A stretch of 64,000 nucleotides of DNA from Ricordea florida (GCA_949710005.1 OX453282.1:13144236-13208235); one strand, 5' to 3'; positions 33,670-48,427 are shown, numbered from the stretch's first letter. The notes: generated by a model not told the origin, from the letters alone. Translations and numbers: made by a program.

Positions 33670-34220
33670 TTAAAACTGCTGTAAGTAGAGAAGCCATCTT
33701 TCTATTCTCGCAGATGGGGGCTTTGACTTTGCTCCGAGTGCAATGAGAAGAGGCTTCTCGTCAGTGCGGATTTCAAAGCTAATGCCATAGAGGTACAGGT
33801 AGAATTTTTCAAAAGGCCACCTTACAGCCAGAGCTTTTCTTTCAAATTGGGAGTACCTCATTTCAACCTTATTCAGCTTCCTGCTGGCATAATATATTGG
33901 CCTGTACCTTCCATCTTCTTGCTCCTGTTCCAGAATCGCCCCAACTCCCACGGGTGAAGCGTTTCTACGCCCTGTCTGAAATATGCCATCACTGGTGCAT
34001 GAGTCAACCGGTCTTTTATTTCTTGGAATGACTTTGCTTCCTTTACTCCCCACTTCCACTTTTGGTGTTTCGTAGTGAGGTCCCACAATGGACTCGATAT
34101 TGTTGCAAAGTTGAGGATCAACTTTGAACAGAACTGCACGGAGCCAAGAAAACGTCTTACTTCTGATGGGTTTTGGGGTGCTGGTACCTCAACAATAGCT
34201 TTTACAAGTTCACGCGACAC
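33670..34220 (-). pseudogene. Ty3/Gypsy RT thumb and RNase H
   Basis: The upstream part (PQNPSEVRRFLGSVQFCSKLI) is the RT-RNase H connection. The downstream part carries PIYYASRKLN, ERKALAV and FEIRTDEKPL, typical of RNase H. The two lie in different frames that cross over near 33960, so at least one frameshift is present. Confidence 0.8.
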
Positions 34221-34375
34221 TTTCAGCCCTTCCGTAGAGAGGGCATCACCTATGTATATGATGCTGCCAACACCAATTTCACATTTTTCATAGTTAGTGT
34301 AAGCCCGCTTTCGTTAAGCTTGCGCATGACCCTTTCTAAGCTCTTATCATGCTCTTCATCATTTGTGCCAACAAC

Positions 34376-34810
34376 TCACAGGTCATCATGGAGGTTGTAT
34401 GCCCCTGGGCAGTCATGGATGATCTGCCACACAATTTGCTGGAATTTTTCCGTGGCCTTGTTTACACCGGAAAGCCGGCGCTTCTATCTGTAAAGGACAT
34501 AAGGGGAAGCAAAGGTTGTAATGTCCCTCGAGACTTGGTGTAACTCAATTTGATGAAAAGCCATATTTAAATCTAATTTAGAGAAAACTTTGGCATTCGA
34601 GACTTCTTGGAGTGTTTCAATGGCCTGATTGGCTTGTCTCATATCCAGACAGATTCTAATGTCCCCGTAAGGTTTCTCGACCACTACCAAGGGGTTGACC
34701 CAGCTGGTAGGTCCCTCTACTTTCTCGATAACATCAAGCTTAAGTAACTCCTTCAATTTCTCTTTGAATTTTTCATCTACTAAAAGGAGTTCTGCGTGGG
34801 GGTTGAGCAA
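34376..34810 (-). pseudogene. Ty3/Gypsy reverse transcriptase palm
   Basis: Contains VVVEKPYGDIRICLDMRQAN and FSKLDLNMAFHQIEL (motif A with its Asp). The catalytic-loop DD is preserved as HDD at 34382-34390 but is followed within two codons by an in-frame TGA at 34376-34378. A frameshift lies near 34484. Not functional. Confidence 0.8.
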
Positions 34811-35143
34811 CTGCCTGCACCTTTTTGTGAATGTGTAACTTGAGCTAGTATCCTTTTAGCTTCCCTAGGCCTTGGAAGACTTTAGGAAACTTTGCCCTTA
34901 GGGAGGCCTATCTATCTGCTTGCTTTGGATTGTTACTAGCACCTTCAGATTCAACATCACAGCTGTTAACTGGGATACCAACCCTTAAAACACCAAGCTT
35001 TGCTATCCGTAACATAAAACCCAACGCGCAGGGACTTTTAGGTATGTGGCACACCTACATCAAGATTACATTTTCCTTTGATATGGAGTGGCTCTTCAGA
35101 TGCATAAGCAAAAACTCTTTTGTTGCACTCGAACAATTTAATA
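34811..35143 (-). pseudogene. Ty3/Gypsy protease second half and linker to RT
   Basis: The minus strand from 35143 reads as a hydrophobic/charged stretch with KRVFAYASEEPL, like the later part of Gypsy proteases, then loses the frame toward 34811. Position 35143 abuts the CTAG end of the Helitron-like nest. The protease active site is not here; it is 16 kb away at 51180-51202. Confidence 0.55.
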
Positions 35144-37564
35144 CTAGAAATACGACAGTTTGTAGTTTGTAAAGGACTCCTAATGGTTTTTCCTATGAGG
35201 TATAAGACCCCAATTTACGTATTTACTTATTATTATATTATTTTTACTTTTTGTACTTTCTCATTTTTTGCAAATATCATGATTATTATTATCGTATTAT
35301 TATCATTATCATTTTTAATATTATTACTGGTATTGATATTATTATTAGCATTGTTATTTTTTATGTTTAACATAATATACTGTTATTGGGTTGGGTTGTA
35401 TGTCCTAATCTGGGAAAAGGTATTGTTCCTCTACAACTACATGCAATTCTGTTTTTCTTGTGAATAGGGTTTGTATCATAGGAAGTAAAAATTACTCAAC
35501 TCTGAACAATACCATTTCTTCTTTTAAGCTTAGAATCTAGTCATGGTTGCCACAGCCATAAGATCTTTTTAAATTTCCTGACTTTTCCCTGACAAATGTA
35601 AAATTTCCCTTACCAACTAAATTAGAAAAGTCACAAATTAGTCCTGGTAGTGACCTCCAACCTCCTCTCACAACCAACCTCTCCACCCATTTATTTAATA
35701 TGCTTTCAGAAAGTCACATACAGTGTACGTGGATTGATAGTTTCTTACGATAACCAATTCATGGAAAAAGGATTGATTTTCTTGGAAACCCAATATCAGC
35801 TTGTCATTTAATTCCACCAATCCAACACATTTCATGTCACATTCTTGACCACACCAAACCAAAGCTGAATTGGCAAGAAATAAATTAGTAGTATTAAATT
35901 TCACTTTTCCCTGACTTGATTTGAAATTCCCTTACTTTTCACTGACCTTGAAGAATTTTTTCCCTTACCATTTTCTGACCTGTGGCAATCATGCCAGTGC
36001 AGTCATTTGTCCATACAGTTAGTGTGGAAAATCATGATTGAAAGCATAGGGCATTTAGGAAACTTCAAAGACTTGTTATTACATACAGCACCCTTGCAAT
36101 GAATACATAAAACAGCAAACAGAAAAACAGCTAAAACTTTTAGCATTTCAAACTTTAGTTTCTCCCTTGTAGAGTTTTTCCAATGTAAAAGGTCAACTGC
36201 ATATTGTGGTTGTTATTAAATATTTGTATTTGACATCATTAAAATGAATTAAACAGCATTAAGGAAAAAGGTTAAGATGTTGTCTAATTTTGCAAATTAG
36301 GGCTTAAATTAACTTTTCATTTGTGGGAAAAGGGTGGGTGCTAAGAGAGTAATTCCCAGGAATGCATGGAACTCAAAGGTAAAAACCCATTTTGAAATGG
36401 CTATGGAACTTGTCTGTCCCAACGAAACTTTTTAAATACGTAATACATATATGTAGCAAAGAAATAGAGCAAAGAGAAATACTACTCAGAAGTCCGTAAC
36501 GACATCTGCTTTATTACAAATAATTGCATTGAACAGTGATAATATTGCAGAACCGGTAACTTATTGTTTGGTATCTATTCTGTTGAAAATGCTGAACATA
36601 ACTGCTACATCAAACAAATCTACAATATATTTTCACTGTTGCAATGATATCAGATCACATAATTATAAATAATTGCTATCACAACTGCAATCTCTGTATT
36701 GGGAATTTCTTTCAAATGGAAGGCAAACGTTTCACTACGAAAAATACCTACTTGCATTCTCATTGCAGTATTAATACTACGTGACTGTCATCTTTCATTT
36801 CTTTGCGGTTGGTTTCTGTTTCCCCTTTCCTGGCACTTTTTTCACGACGATATGGTAATCTGTTTTGTCGTTCGCCTTCTGATTCTGGCTCCTACTCCGT
36901 GTACCGGCACAGATGACGTAAAACAAAGCCAGACAATAACAAACATGTTACTGAATAATTTTACACACAATGATGAAACAATGCGCTACGTCATCTGTGC
37001 CGGTACACGGAGTAGGAGCCCTGATTCTGTCTGCATGCTGGAAGTCGTTCCTACTCGGTTTCCGTTCTAAGTCATTTTGCTAAATTTTGTTCGCCAATTT
37101 CGTTATGTAATCGCTTGCTCATGTCCTGTATACCTAAAACGAGTCTTTGTTTCTATCCATAACAAATTCAATATCCAATCTAACTTGATGGTAACTTGAT
37201 GGTATTCCTGGTCCTTTTCCTTGCTGATTCCTTTGTTTTTTTTGAGCGAGCAGTTCTTGTCTTAGCTGCGATGTCTCTTGTTATCGTCCCTACCGTCGTT
37301 TCTCAATCTCTGCTTTGAGTCGCCGCTTCCCGTGCGGCATTCAAATTTACTCGACGACGATCTCTCACCATTCTTTCTTGTATATGTCGGAGATCTTCTT
37401 GCTGGGATGTACTTCCAAGACGAGTGAAATCGGTTTCCACAAAATTCGCATTATTTTCAAAACATCATTCAAGGAATTCGTAATGTCGGAATTTCACATG
37501 GAGTAATGTTGCCAGGTAACCTGGCCTGCGAACGGACACCTTTAAAATATAGATATATATAAAC

Positions 37565-37597
<33 letters not shown>

Positions 37598-37603
37598 CAT
37601 ATA
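35144..37603 (+). mobile_element. Helitron-like element, copy 2 (inverted partner of copy 1)
   Basis: Starts CTAGAAATACGAC and then has a small deletion in the usual CTCCCGC...GAAGCTAG terminus. It ends in a (TA)n tract that runs directly into the CTAGAAATACG of the next copy. It is nearly identical, in inversion, to 4133-6619. Includes the same 34-bp inverted repeat. Its left end interrupts the Gypsy protease. Confidence 0.65.
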
Positions 37604-38672
37604 CTAGAAATACGACTCTCGCAAAAACCTCGCGAAGCTAGTTTTTGAATAAGTCACAATACTTTTATATTTTATTTTATATTTTATTTTTTATATCAGC
37701 ATAATCCCCATTATTGAATTTGTTATGGTGTGTTTGGTACACAATTAGTGACACCTGGTGCAAATTACATGATCAGTATACCGCTCAGCACAGGGCTTAA
37801 AAATTGACCTTCATTTAGCTCTTTCACTGCCACTGAGATTGCACGAGAGGGAATAGAAGTAAAATTATTTGTTTTCTTGACAGGGAATACAGAGTCAATG
37901 AAGTATCACAATAATATTCAGTTAACACAAATTGAAAATTATTGTAAATATTTTGAAGGTGAAATCTTGAAGAGTTGATATGAATGCTTGTGTTTACCAC
38001 CGGGTGTAAAAACCTGGGTTTTTTTTGGAGTTGTATTTTCTTAGTCTCTACTCCTTTGTCTTCTTTGTTGTACATCACTTTTAAACACAATATGTTCTTA
38101 CACCGAGGATGAGTTGAATGCTCCAATTATTTTTTGTTTATGTTTTTTTCTACTTCCCTCAAAAGAGATGCCATGTCAACAGAAGTGTGAGATACAATGT
38201 CATTACATAAAAAATGGGGATAAAACAGTTGGATTCTACAAGAACTTTGAATAAAGGTTTGGTAATAGTGAGTGCCAACTGTATAGTATGTGGTTGTGCT
38301 ATTTTTAGTTCATATCATAAAAACAATACATGTAAGAAAGAGTTATTGAAATCTTAACATGTTGAAAAAGATTGCTGCACTATGTACTCCTATAAGAATA
38401 TAATGTGAAATCAACATCAATGAGTCACAAGTATATACCACATGAAAGTTTAATTGTGTTGTTACAGAAACATGCAAAATATCCGTACCCAACCAGAGAA
38501 TAGTATATTATTTGAATATATGAAAATTTCTATTATAAAAACTGCAGAAGAAAGATTTATTTTATGGTATTTCATCGAAAAAGTCATGGCATTGAACTTG
38601 TAACCAATGACATATAGTAACGAGACAAACTATTATTATTATCATTACTATTATTATTATTACTGGTATTGA

Positions 38673-38715
<43 letters not shown>

Positions 38716-40376
38716 GTTATATTTTTTGTGTTAAACATAATATATTTTTATGGGGTGGGATGCATGTCCTAATCTTGGTAAAGGTATTGTTACTCTACTA
38801 TTACAAGCAATACCAAAATCTTCTTAATAGGCTTTCCATCAGAGGTGGTAGTAATCAAAACAGCTCCAAACAGTACCATTTCTTTTAATGCTTAGAATCT
38901 AGTGCAGTCATTTTTCTATACAGTTTGTGTGGAAAATCATTATTGAAAGCATACTTTAGGGTATTTAGGAAACTTGAAACACTTGTTACTACATACAGCA
39001 CACTTGCAATGAATATATGAGAAAGATTATAAACATTTTGACATTACAAAATTTATTTTCTTCTTTGTAAAGTTTTTTCAATGTAAAAGGTTAACTGTAT
39101 GTTGTGGTTGTTATTAAAGATTGGTATTTGACATCATAAAATGAAGTAAACAGCAGAAAGTAACAAGGTTAACATGTTATGTCTAACTTTGTAAATTAAG
39201 GCTTGAATTAGCATTTCATTTGTGGAAAAAGGGTTCTAGATAGCAATATTATCGGGGGGGTCATTGAACTCTAAGGTAAAACTTACTTATTGTGAAAAGG
39301 CTATGAAACTTGTTGTCTCTATGCAATATTATTGAAACCTTTCAATCAGAGAATACATACATATATATATATATAGCAAAGAGAAATACTACTCAGAAGT
39401 AAGTAATAACATTTGCTTTATTTTCAAATGATGGCATTGATCACTGATAAAATTGCAGAACCAGTACTTCATAGTGACACTGGGTATATATTCTGTTTAA
39501 AATTCTATAAATTTACAATATTTTCACTATTGCAATGATATCAGATCACATCGTTATAAATGATTGCTATAACAACTGCAACTCTCTATGTTGGGAATTT
39601 CTTCAAAATGGAAACGCTATCGTTTTATTATGACAAATACCAACTTACATTCTTTTGTAATCTGTTGGTCGTCTTCCGATTCCGTTTTTAGACTAATAGA
39701 ATTATTTTCCAGAGACATCTTCAATCGTTGAAGTCGTTCCTACTCGGTTTCGCTTCTACATGTAAGTCGTTTTGCTAAATTTAGTACGCCAATATATTTC
39801 GTTATGTAATCGTTCACTCATGTCCTGTATTTCTATCAATAACACATTCAAATTCAAAACTAACTTGGTTGAATTCCTGGTCCTTTTCCCTGCTGTTTCG
39901 TTTGCCTTTTTCTGGAGCGAGTGGTTGTTGTCCTTGCTGCGATTTCTGTTGTTATTCTCCCTGCTGTCGTTTCTCTATCCGTGCTTTGAGTCATTCTTTC
40001 CTTGTGTTGATTTTCACGGTATTCGAACTTACTCGGCGACGATCTCGGGCTAATCTTTCTTGAATATCTCGGAGATCATCTTGCTGGGATGTACTTCCAG
40101 GAAGAGTGAAATCGGTTTCCACAAAATTTACATTACCTTCAAAAAGGCATCACCGAATTCTCAATGGCGGAAGTTCAACAGTTCTCAAGTGCGCTACTAT
40201 TGCCAGGTAACCTGGCCTGCGAACGGACACCTTTAAAATATAGATATATATATATATATACATATATAAAAACTCTCGGCTCGATTTACTCGGGCTTGCG
40301 AGCCACGTGGTCTGACCGAAACCGACACGATTAGTAACCTCGCTACGCTCGGCCTTCGGCCTCGCTTCGCGAGGAA
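37604..40376 (+). mobile_element. Helitron-like element, copy 3
   Basis: Complete-looking copy: CTAGAAATACGACTCTCGC at the left, AT-rich interior, conserved CGAACGGACACCTTTAAAAT block, (TA)n, then a G+C-rich ~105-bp terminal module ending CTTCGCGAGGAA. It carries an (ATT)n microsatellite near 38633-38716. No coding region supported. Confidence 0.65.
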
Positions 40377-40534
40377 TAAAAACTAACGGCTCGATTTACT
40401 CGGGCTTGCGAGCCACGTGGTCTGACCGGAACCGACACGATTAGTAACCTCGCTACGCTCGGCCTTCGGCCTCGCTTCGCGAGGAATTACCCCCCATTAC
40501 AAGGTTAAATACCTCTTTGGACATTACAATTACA
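40377..40534 (+). repeat. Second terminal module and short spacer
   Basis: A second, nearly identical copy of the ~105-bp G+C-rich terminal module (GGCTCGATTTACTCGGGCTT through CTTCGCGAGGAA, ending 40486) lies head-to-tail after copy 3. Then 48 bp of spacer precede the next element. The module contains its own inverted repeats (GCTACGCTCGGCC/GGCCTTCGG). Confidence 0.7.
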
Positions 40535-42722
40535 ACTAGAAATACGACTCCCGCAAAAACCTCGCGAAGCTAGTTTTTGAAGAAGTCACAATGCTTTTAT
40601 ATTTTATTTTATTGGTGCAAATTACATGATCAGTATACCGGTCAACACAGTGTTTAAAAATTGACCTTCATTTAGCTCTTTCACTGCCACTGAGATTGCA
40701 CCAGAGGGAATAGAAGTAAAATTATTTATTATCTTGACAGGGAATACAGAGTCGATGAGGTATCACAATAATATTCACTTACCACAAATTGAAAATGATT
40801 GTAAATCTTTTGCAGGGGAAATCTTGAATAGTTGATATGAATGCTTGTGTTTACCACGGTGTAAAAACCTGTGTTTTTTTTAGTTTTATTTTCTTAGTCT
40901 GAGTCTACTGCTTTGTCTTCTTTGTTGTACATCCCTTTTAAACACAATATGTTCTTACACCGAGGATGAGTTGAATGCTCCAATTATTTTTTGTTTATGT
41001 TTTTTGCTTATAATTGCATGAGATTCATTGTAAGAAGAATCTTCTGATTAGATATATTATTGTCTCCTGCAGTTATTATTTCATTCCTTGGTAACCACAA
41101 TTGAGAGCATTATGAATAGTGCATGTTTCAATTTATGTACTCTCTTCAGTTGCAGTAGTACCCCCAGTGATGCCATATCAACAGAAGTGTGAGATACAAT
41201 GTCATTACATAAAATAAAAATTGGGGGTAAAACAATTGGATTCTACAAAAAGTTTAAATAAAGGTTTAGTAATAGTGTGTGCCGACTGTATAGTATGTGG
41301 TCGTGCTATTTTTAGGTCATCTCATAAAATCAATACATGTAAGAAAGAGTTACTGAAATCTCAATATGTTGATAATTATTGCTGCACTACATAGTCCTGT
41401 AAAAAAATAATGTGAAATCAACATCAATCAGTCAAAACTGTATACCACATGAAAGTTTAATTGTGCTGTTACAGAAACAGGCAAAATATCCATAACCAAA
41501 CAGAGAATAGTACATTATTTTGAATATATGAAAATTTCTATTATAAAAACTACAGAAGAAAGATTTAATAAACGCATGGTATTTCATCGAAAAAGGCATG
41601 GCAGGCAAAGGTATTGAACTTGTAACCAATGATATATGGTAACGAGAAGCACTATCATTATATTATTATCATTATTATTATCATTACTGTTATTATTACT
41701 GGTATTGATATTATTATTGTTATATTTTTTACGTTAAACATAATATATTTTTATGGGGTGGGATGCATGTCCTAATCTTGGTAAAGATATTGTTACTCTA
41801 CTACTACAAGCAATACAAAAATCTTCTTAATAGACTTTCCATCAGAGGTGGTAGTAATCAAAACAGCACCAAAGAATACCATTTCTTTTTTAAGGCTTAG
41901 AATCTAGTGCAGTCATTTGTCTATACAGTTTGTGTGGAAAATCATTGAAAGCATAGGGCATTTAGGAAACTTGAAACACTTGTTACTACATACAGCACAC
42001 TTGCAATGAATATATGAGAAAGATCATAAACATTTTGGCATTACAAAATTTATTTTCTTCTTTATAAAGTTTTTCCAATGTAAAAGGTTAATTGCATGTT
42101 GTGGTTGTTATGCAATATTGATATTTGACATCATAAAAATAAAGTAAACAGCAGAAAGTAACAAAGTTAATATGTTATGTCTAACTTTTCAAATTAAGGC
42201 TTGAATTAACATTTCATTTGTGAAAAAAGGGCAGGGGTTCTAGATAGCAATATTATCAGGGGAGGGGGGTTCATTGCACTCTAAGGTAAAATTGACCCAT
42301 TGTGAAAAGGCTATGAAACTTGTTGTCTCTACGCAATATTATTGAAACCTTTCAATCAGAGAATACATACATATATATAGAGCAAAGAGAAATACTACTC
42401 AGAATTCAGTAATCACATTTGCTTTATTTTGAAATGATCGCATTGATCACTGATAATATTGCAGAACCAGTACTTTATAGTGACACAGGGTATATATTCT
42501 GTTGAAAATGTTTAACAGAACTGCCAGATCAAGAAAATTTACAATATTTTCACTGTTGCAATGATATCAGATCACATCGTTATAAATGATTGCTATAACA
42601 ACTGCAACTCTCTGTGTTGGGAATTACTTCAAACTGGAAACGCTATCGTTTTATTATGAAAAATACCTATTTACATTCTCTTGTAATCTGTTGGTCATCT
42701 TCCGATTCCGTTTTTAGACTAA
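40535..42722 (+). mobile_element. Helitron-like element, copy 4 (truncated)
   Basis: Starts CTAGAAATACGACTCCCGC after ...CAA and is colinear with copy 3, but stops at 42722 where copy 5 begins in the opposite orientation. The lost segment is the conserved GGTGTCCGTT-containing end. Confidence 0.65.
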
Positions 42723-43759
42723 TTCCTCGCGAAGCGAGGCCGAAGGCCGAGCGTAGCGAGGTTACTAATCGTGTCGGTTCCGGTCAGACCACGTGGCTCG
42801 CAAGCCCGAGTAAATCGAGCCGAGAGTTTTTATATATGTATATATATATATTTATATATATGTTTATATATATCTATATTTTAAAGGTGTCCGTTTCGCA
42901 GGCCAGGTTACCTGGCAATAGTAACGCACTTGAGAACGCTGAATTTCCGCCATTATTCGGTGATGCCTTTTTGAAAGTAATGTAAATTTTGTGGAAACCG
43001 ATTTCACTCGTCCTGGAAGTACATCCCCAGCAAGGTGATCTCCAAGATATTCAAGAAATATTAGCACGAGATCGTCGCCGAGTAAGTTCGAATACCGTGA
43101 AAATCAACACGAGGAGAAAGCACGACTCAAAGCAGGGATAGAGAGACGACAGCAGGGAGAATAACAACAGAAATCCGCAGCCAAGACAACAACTGCTCGC
43201 TCCAGAAAAAGGCAAACGAAACAGCAGGGAAAAGGACCAGGAATTCAATCAAGTTAGTTTTGAATTTGAATGTGTTATTGATAGAAATACAGGACATGAG
43301 TGAACGATTACATAACGAAATATATTGGTGTACTACATTTAGCAAAACGACTTAGAAGGGACACCGAGTAAGAACGACTTCAACGATTGGAGATGTCTCT
43401 GGAAAATAATTCTATTAGTCTAAAAACCGGAATCGGAAGACGACCAACAGATTACAAGAGAATGTAAATAGGTATTTTTCATAATAAAACGATAGCGTTT
43501 CCAGTTTGAAGTAATTCCCCAACACAGAGAGTTGCAGTTGTTTATAGCAATCATTTATAACGATGTGATCTGATATCATTGCAACAGTGAAAATATTGTA
43601 AATTTTCTTGATCTAGCAGTTATGTTAAACATTTTCAACGGAATGTATACCCTGTGTCACTATAAAGTACTGGTTCTGCAATATTATCAGTGATCAATGT
43701 GATCATGTTAAAATAAAGCAAATGTGATTACTGAATTCTGAGTAGTATTTCTCATTTGC

Positions 43760-43795
<36 letters not shown>

Positions 43796-45743
43796 ATATA
43801 TGTATTGTATTCTCTGATTGAAAGGTTTCAATAATATTGTGTAGAGACAAGTTTCATAGCCTTTTCACAATGGGTCAGTTTTTACCTTAGAGTGCAATGA
43901 CCCCCCCCCCCCCCTTATAATATTGCTATCTAGAACCCCTGCCCTTTTTTCACAAATGAAATGTTAATTCAAGCCTTAATTTGCAAAGTTAGACATAACA
44001 TATTAACTTTGTTACTCTTTCTGCCGTTTACTTTATTTTTATGTCAAATATCAATATTTCATAACAACCACAACATGCAATTAACCTTTTACATTGGAAA
44101 AACTTTATAAAGAAGAAAATAAATTTTGTAATGCCAAAATGTTTATGATCTTTCTCATATATTCATTGCAAGTGTGCTGTATGTAGTAACAAGTGTTTCA
44201 AGTTTCCTAAATGCCCTATGCTTTCAATAATGATTTTCCACACAAACTTTCTAGACAAATGACTGCACTAGATTCTAAGCCTTTAAGAAGAAATGGTATT
44301 GTTTGGAGCTGTTTTGATTACTACCACCTCTGATGGAAAGCCTATTAAGAAGATTTTTGTATTGCTTTTAGTAGTAGAGTAACAATAACTTTACCAAGAT
44401 TAAGACATGAATCCCACCCCATAAAAATATATTATGTTTAACATAAAAAAAATATAACAATAATAATATCAATACCAGTAATAATAATAGTAATGATAAT
44501 AATAATGATAATAATATAATGATAGTTCTTCTCGTTACTATATGTCATTGGTTACAGTTCAATACCTCTGGCTGCCATGACTTTTTCCATGAAATACCGT
44601 CCCTTATATTAAATCTTTCTTCTGCAGTTTTTATAATAGAAATTTTCATATATTCAAAATAATGTACTATTCTATGGTTGGGTATGGATATTTTGCCTGT
44701 TTCTGTAACAGCACAATTAAACTTTCATGTGGTATATACTTTTGACTGATTGATGTTGATTTCACATTATTTTTTTTACAGGAGTACGTAGTGCAGCAAT
44801 CTTTTTGAACATATTAAGATTTCAATAAACTCTTTCTTACATGTATTGTTTTTATGATATGACCTAAAAATAGCACAACCACATACTATACAGTGGGCAC
44901 TCACTATTACCAAACCTTTATTCAAAAGCTTTTGTAGAATCCAATTGTTTTACCCCCAATTTGTTGATATGGCATCTCTTTTGAGGGAAGAGGAATTTTT
45001 CTATCTACCACTGGGGGTACCATTGCAACTGGAAAGAGTACACACATTAAAACATGCACTATTCATAATGCTCTCAATTGTGGTTACCCCGGGAATGAAA
45101 TAATGACTGCAGTAGACAATAAAAATATCTAATCAGAAGATTCTTCTTACAATGAATCTCATGCAATTATAACCAAAAAAAACATAAACAAAAAATAATT
45201 GGAGCGTTTAGCTCATCCTCTGTGTAAGAACATATTGTGTTCAAAAGTGATGTACAACAAAGAAGACAAAGTAGTAGAGACTAAGAAAATAAAACTAAAG
45301 AAAAAAAAACACAGGTTTTTACACCGTGGTAAACACAAGCATTCATATCAACTCTTCAAGATTTCACCTGCAAAAGATTTACAATCATTTTCAATTTGTG
45401 TTAAGTGAATATTATTGTGATACTTCATCGACTCTGTATTCCCTGTCAAGATAATAAATAATTTTACTTCTATTCCCTCTGGTGCAATCTCAGTGGCAGT
45501 GAAAGAGCTAAATGAAGGTTAATTTTTAAGCACTGTGTTGAGCGGTATACTGATCTTGTAATTTGCACCAGGTGTCACTAATTGTGTACCAAACACAGCA
45601 TAAGAAATAAAATAATGGGGATTACGCTAATATAAAAAATAAAAATATATAATATAAAAAAAAATAAAGAATAAAATATGAAAGCATTGTGACTTCTTCA
45701 AAAACTAGCTTCGCGAGGTTTTTTGCGGGAGTCGTATTTCTAG
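42723..45743 (-). mobile_element. Helitron-like element, copy 5
   Basis: Complete copy in inverted orientation: TTCCTCGCGAAGCGAGG at its left and GTCGTATTTCTAG followed by T at its right. Contains long (TA)n at about 43761-43801 and an 11-nt or longer C-run near 43902-43915. Diverged but colinear with copies 3, 4 and 7. Confidence 0.7.
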
Positions 45744-46351
45744 TACTCTGATAAAGGACGCTGTTTGGACCAATGATATCGTGCGTAGTATCGGGGCTGT
45801 ATTATAAATGTTTATATATAAATATCTATATTTTAAAGGTGTCCGTTCGCAGGCCAGGTTACCTGGCAATAGTAACGTACTTGAGAACGCTGAATTTCCG
45901 CCATTATTCGGGTGATGCCTTTTTTGAAAGTAATGTAAATTTTGTGGAAATCGATTTCACTCGTCCTGGAAGTACATCCCAGCAAGGTGATCTCCGAGAT
46001 ATTCAATATGAGCACAAGATCGTCGCCGAGTAAGTTCGAATACCGTGAAAATCAACACGGGGAAAGCACGACTCAAAGCCGGGATAGAGAAACGACAGCA
46101 GGGAGAATAACAACAGCCAAGACAACAACTGATCGCTCCAGAAAAAAGGCAAACGAAACAGCAGGGAAAAGGACTAGGAATTCAATCAAGTTAGTTTTGA
46201 ATTTGAATGTGTTATTGATAGAAATACAGGACATGAGTGAACGATTACATAACGAAATATATTGGCGTAGTACATTTAGCAAAACGACTTAGAAGGGACA
46301 CCGAGTAAGAACGACTTCAACGATTGGAGATATCTCTGGAAAATAATTCTA
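45744..46351 (-). mobile_element. Spacer and truncated Helitron-like copy 6
   Basis: 45744-45819 is a short unassigned spacer. From about 45820 to 46351 runs the conserved TTTAAAGGTGTCCGTTCGC end of the family, with the block encoding (in + frame) FTRPGSTSQQGDLRDIQ. It is cut off where copy 7 starts. The block is preserved in every copy, but I would not call it a gene. Confidence 0.55.
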
Positions 46352-48267
46352 CTAGAAATACGACTCCCGCAAAAACCTCGCGAAGCTAGTTTTTGAAGAA
46401 GTCACAATGCTTTCATATTTTATTCTTTATTTTTTTTTATATTATATATTTTATTTTTTATATTAGCGTAATCCCCATTATTTTATTTCTTATGCTGTGT
46501 TTGGTACACAATTAGTGACACCTGGTGCAAATTACAAGATCAGTATACCGCTCAACACAGTGCTTAAAAATTGACCTTCATTTAGCTCTTTCACTGCCAC
46601 TGAGATTGCACCAGAGGGAATAGAAGTAAAATTATTTATTATCTTGACAGGGAATACAGAGTCGATGAAGTATCACAATAATATTCACTTAACACAAATT
46701 GAAAATGATTGTAAATCTTTTGCAGGTGAAATCTTGAAGAGTTGATATGAATGCTTGTGTTTACCACGGTGTAAAAACCTGTGTTTTTTTTCTTTAGTTT
46801 TATTTTCTTAGTCTCTACTGCTTTGTCTTCTTTGTTGTACATCACTTTTGAACACAATATGTTCTTACACAGAGGATGAGCTAAACGCTCCAATTATTTT
46901 TTGTTTATGTTTTTTTGGTTATAATTGCATGAGATTCATTGTAAGAAGAATCTTCTGATTAGATATTTTATTGTCTACTGCAGTCATTATTTCATTCCCG
47001 GGTAACCACAATTGAGAGCATTATGAATAGTGCATGTTTTAATGTGTGTACTCTTTCCAGTTGCAATGGTACCCCCAGTGGTAGATAGAAAAATTCCTCT
47101 TCCCTCAAAAGAGATGCCATATCAACAAATTGGGGGTAAAACAATTGGATTCTACAAAAGCTTTGAATAAAGGTTTGGTAATAGTGAGTGCCCACTGTAT
47201 AGTATGTGGTTGTGCTATTTTTAGGTCATATCATAAAAACAATACATGTAAGAAAGAGTTATTGAAATCTTAATATGTTCAAAAAGATTGCTGCACTACG
47301 TACTCCTGTAAAAAAATAATGTGAAATCAACATCAATCAGTCAAAAGTATATACCACATGAAAGTTTAATTGTGCTGTTACAGAAACAGGCAAAATATCC
47401 ATACCCAACCATAGAATAGTACATTATTTTGAATATATGAAAATTTCTATTATAAAAACTGCAGAAGAAAGATTTAATATAAGGACGGTATTTCATGGAA
47501 AAAGTCATGGCAGCCAGAGGTATTGAACTGTAACCAATGACATATAGTAACGAGAAGAACTATCATTATATTATTATCATTATTATTATCATTACTATTA
47601 TTATTACTGGTATTGATATTATTATTGTTATATTTTTTATGTTAAACATAATATATTTTTATGGGGTGGGATTCATGTCTTAATCTTGGTAAAGTTATTG
47701 TTACTCTACTACTAAAAGCAATACAAAAATCTTCTTAATAGGCTTTCCATCAGAGGTGGTAGTAATCAAAACAGCTCCAAACAATACCATTTCTTCTTAA
47801 AGGCTTAGAATCTAGTGCAGTCATTTGTCTAGAAAGTTTGTGTGGAAAATCATTATTGAAAGCATAGGGCATTTAGGAAACTTGAAACACTTGTTACTAC
47901 ATACAGCACACTTGCAATGAATATATGAGAAAGATCATAAACATTTTGGCATTACAAAATTTATTTTCTTCTTTATAAAGTTTTTCCAATGTAAAAGGTT
48001 AATTGCATGTTGTGGTTGTTATGAAATATTGATATTTGACATAAAAATAAAGTAAACGGCAGAAAGTAACAAAGTTAATATGTTATGTCTAACTTTGCAA
48101 ATTAAGGCTTGAATTAACATTTCATTTGTGAAAAAAGGGCAGGGGTTCTAGATAGCAATATTATCAGGGGGGGGGGGGTCATTGCACTCTAAGGTAAAAC
48201 TGACCCATTGTGAAAAGGCTATGAAACTTGTCTCTACACAATATTATTGAAACCTTTCAATCAGAGA

Positions 48268-48300
<33 letters not shown>

Positions 48301-48377
48301 AAAAGTTATGATGCTTCGAGCCAACAGGGATGCCACACGCCAGAAGGATCCAAAAGGATTCGTAATATATATATCCG

Positions 48378-48427
<50 letters not shown>

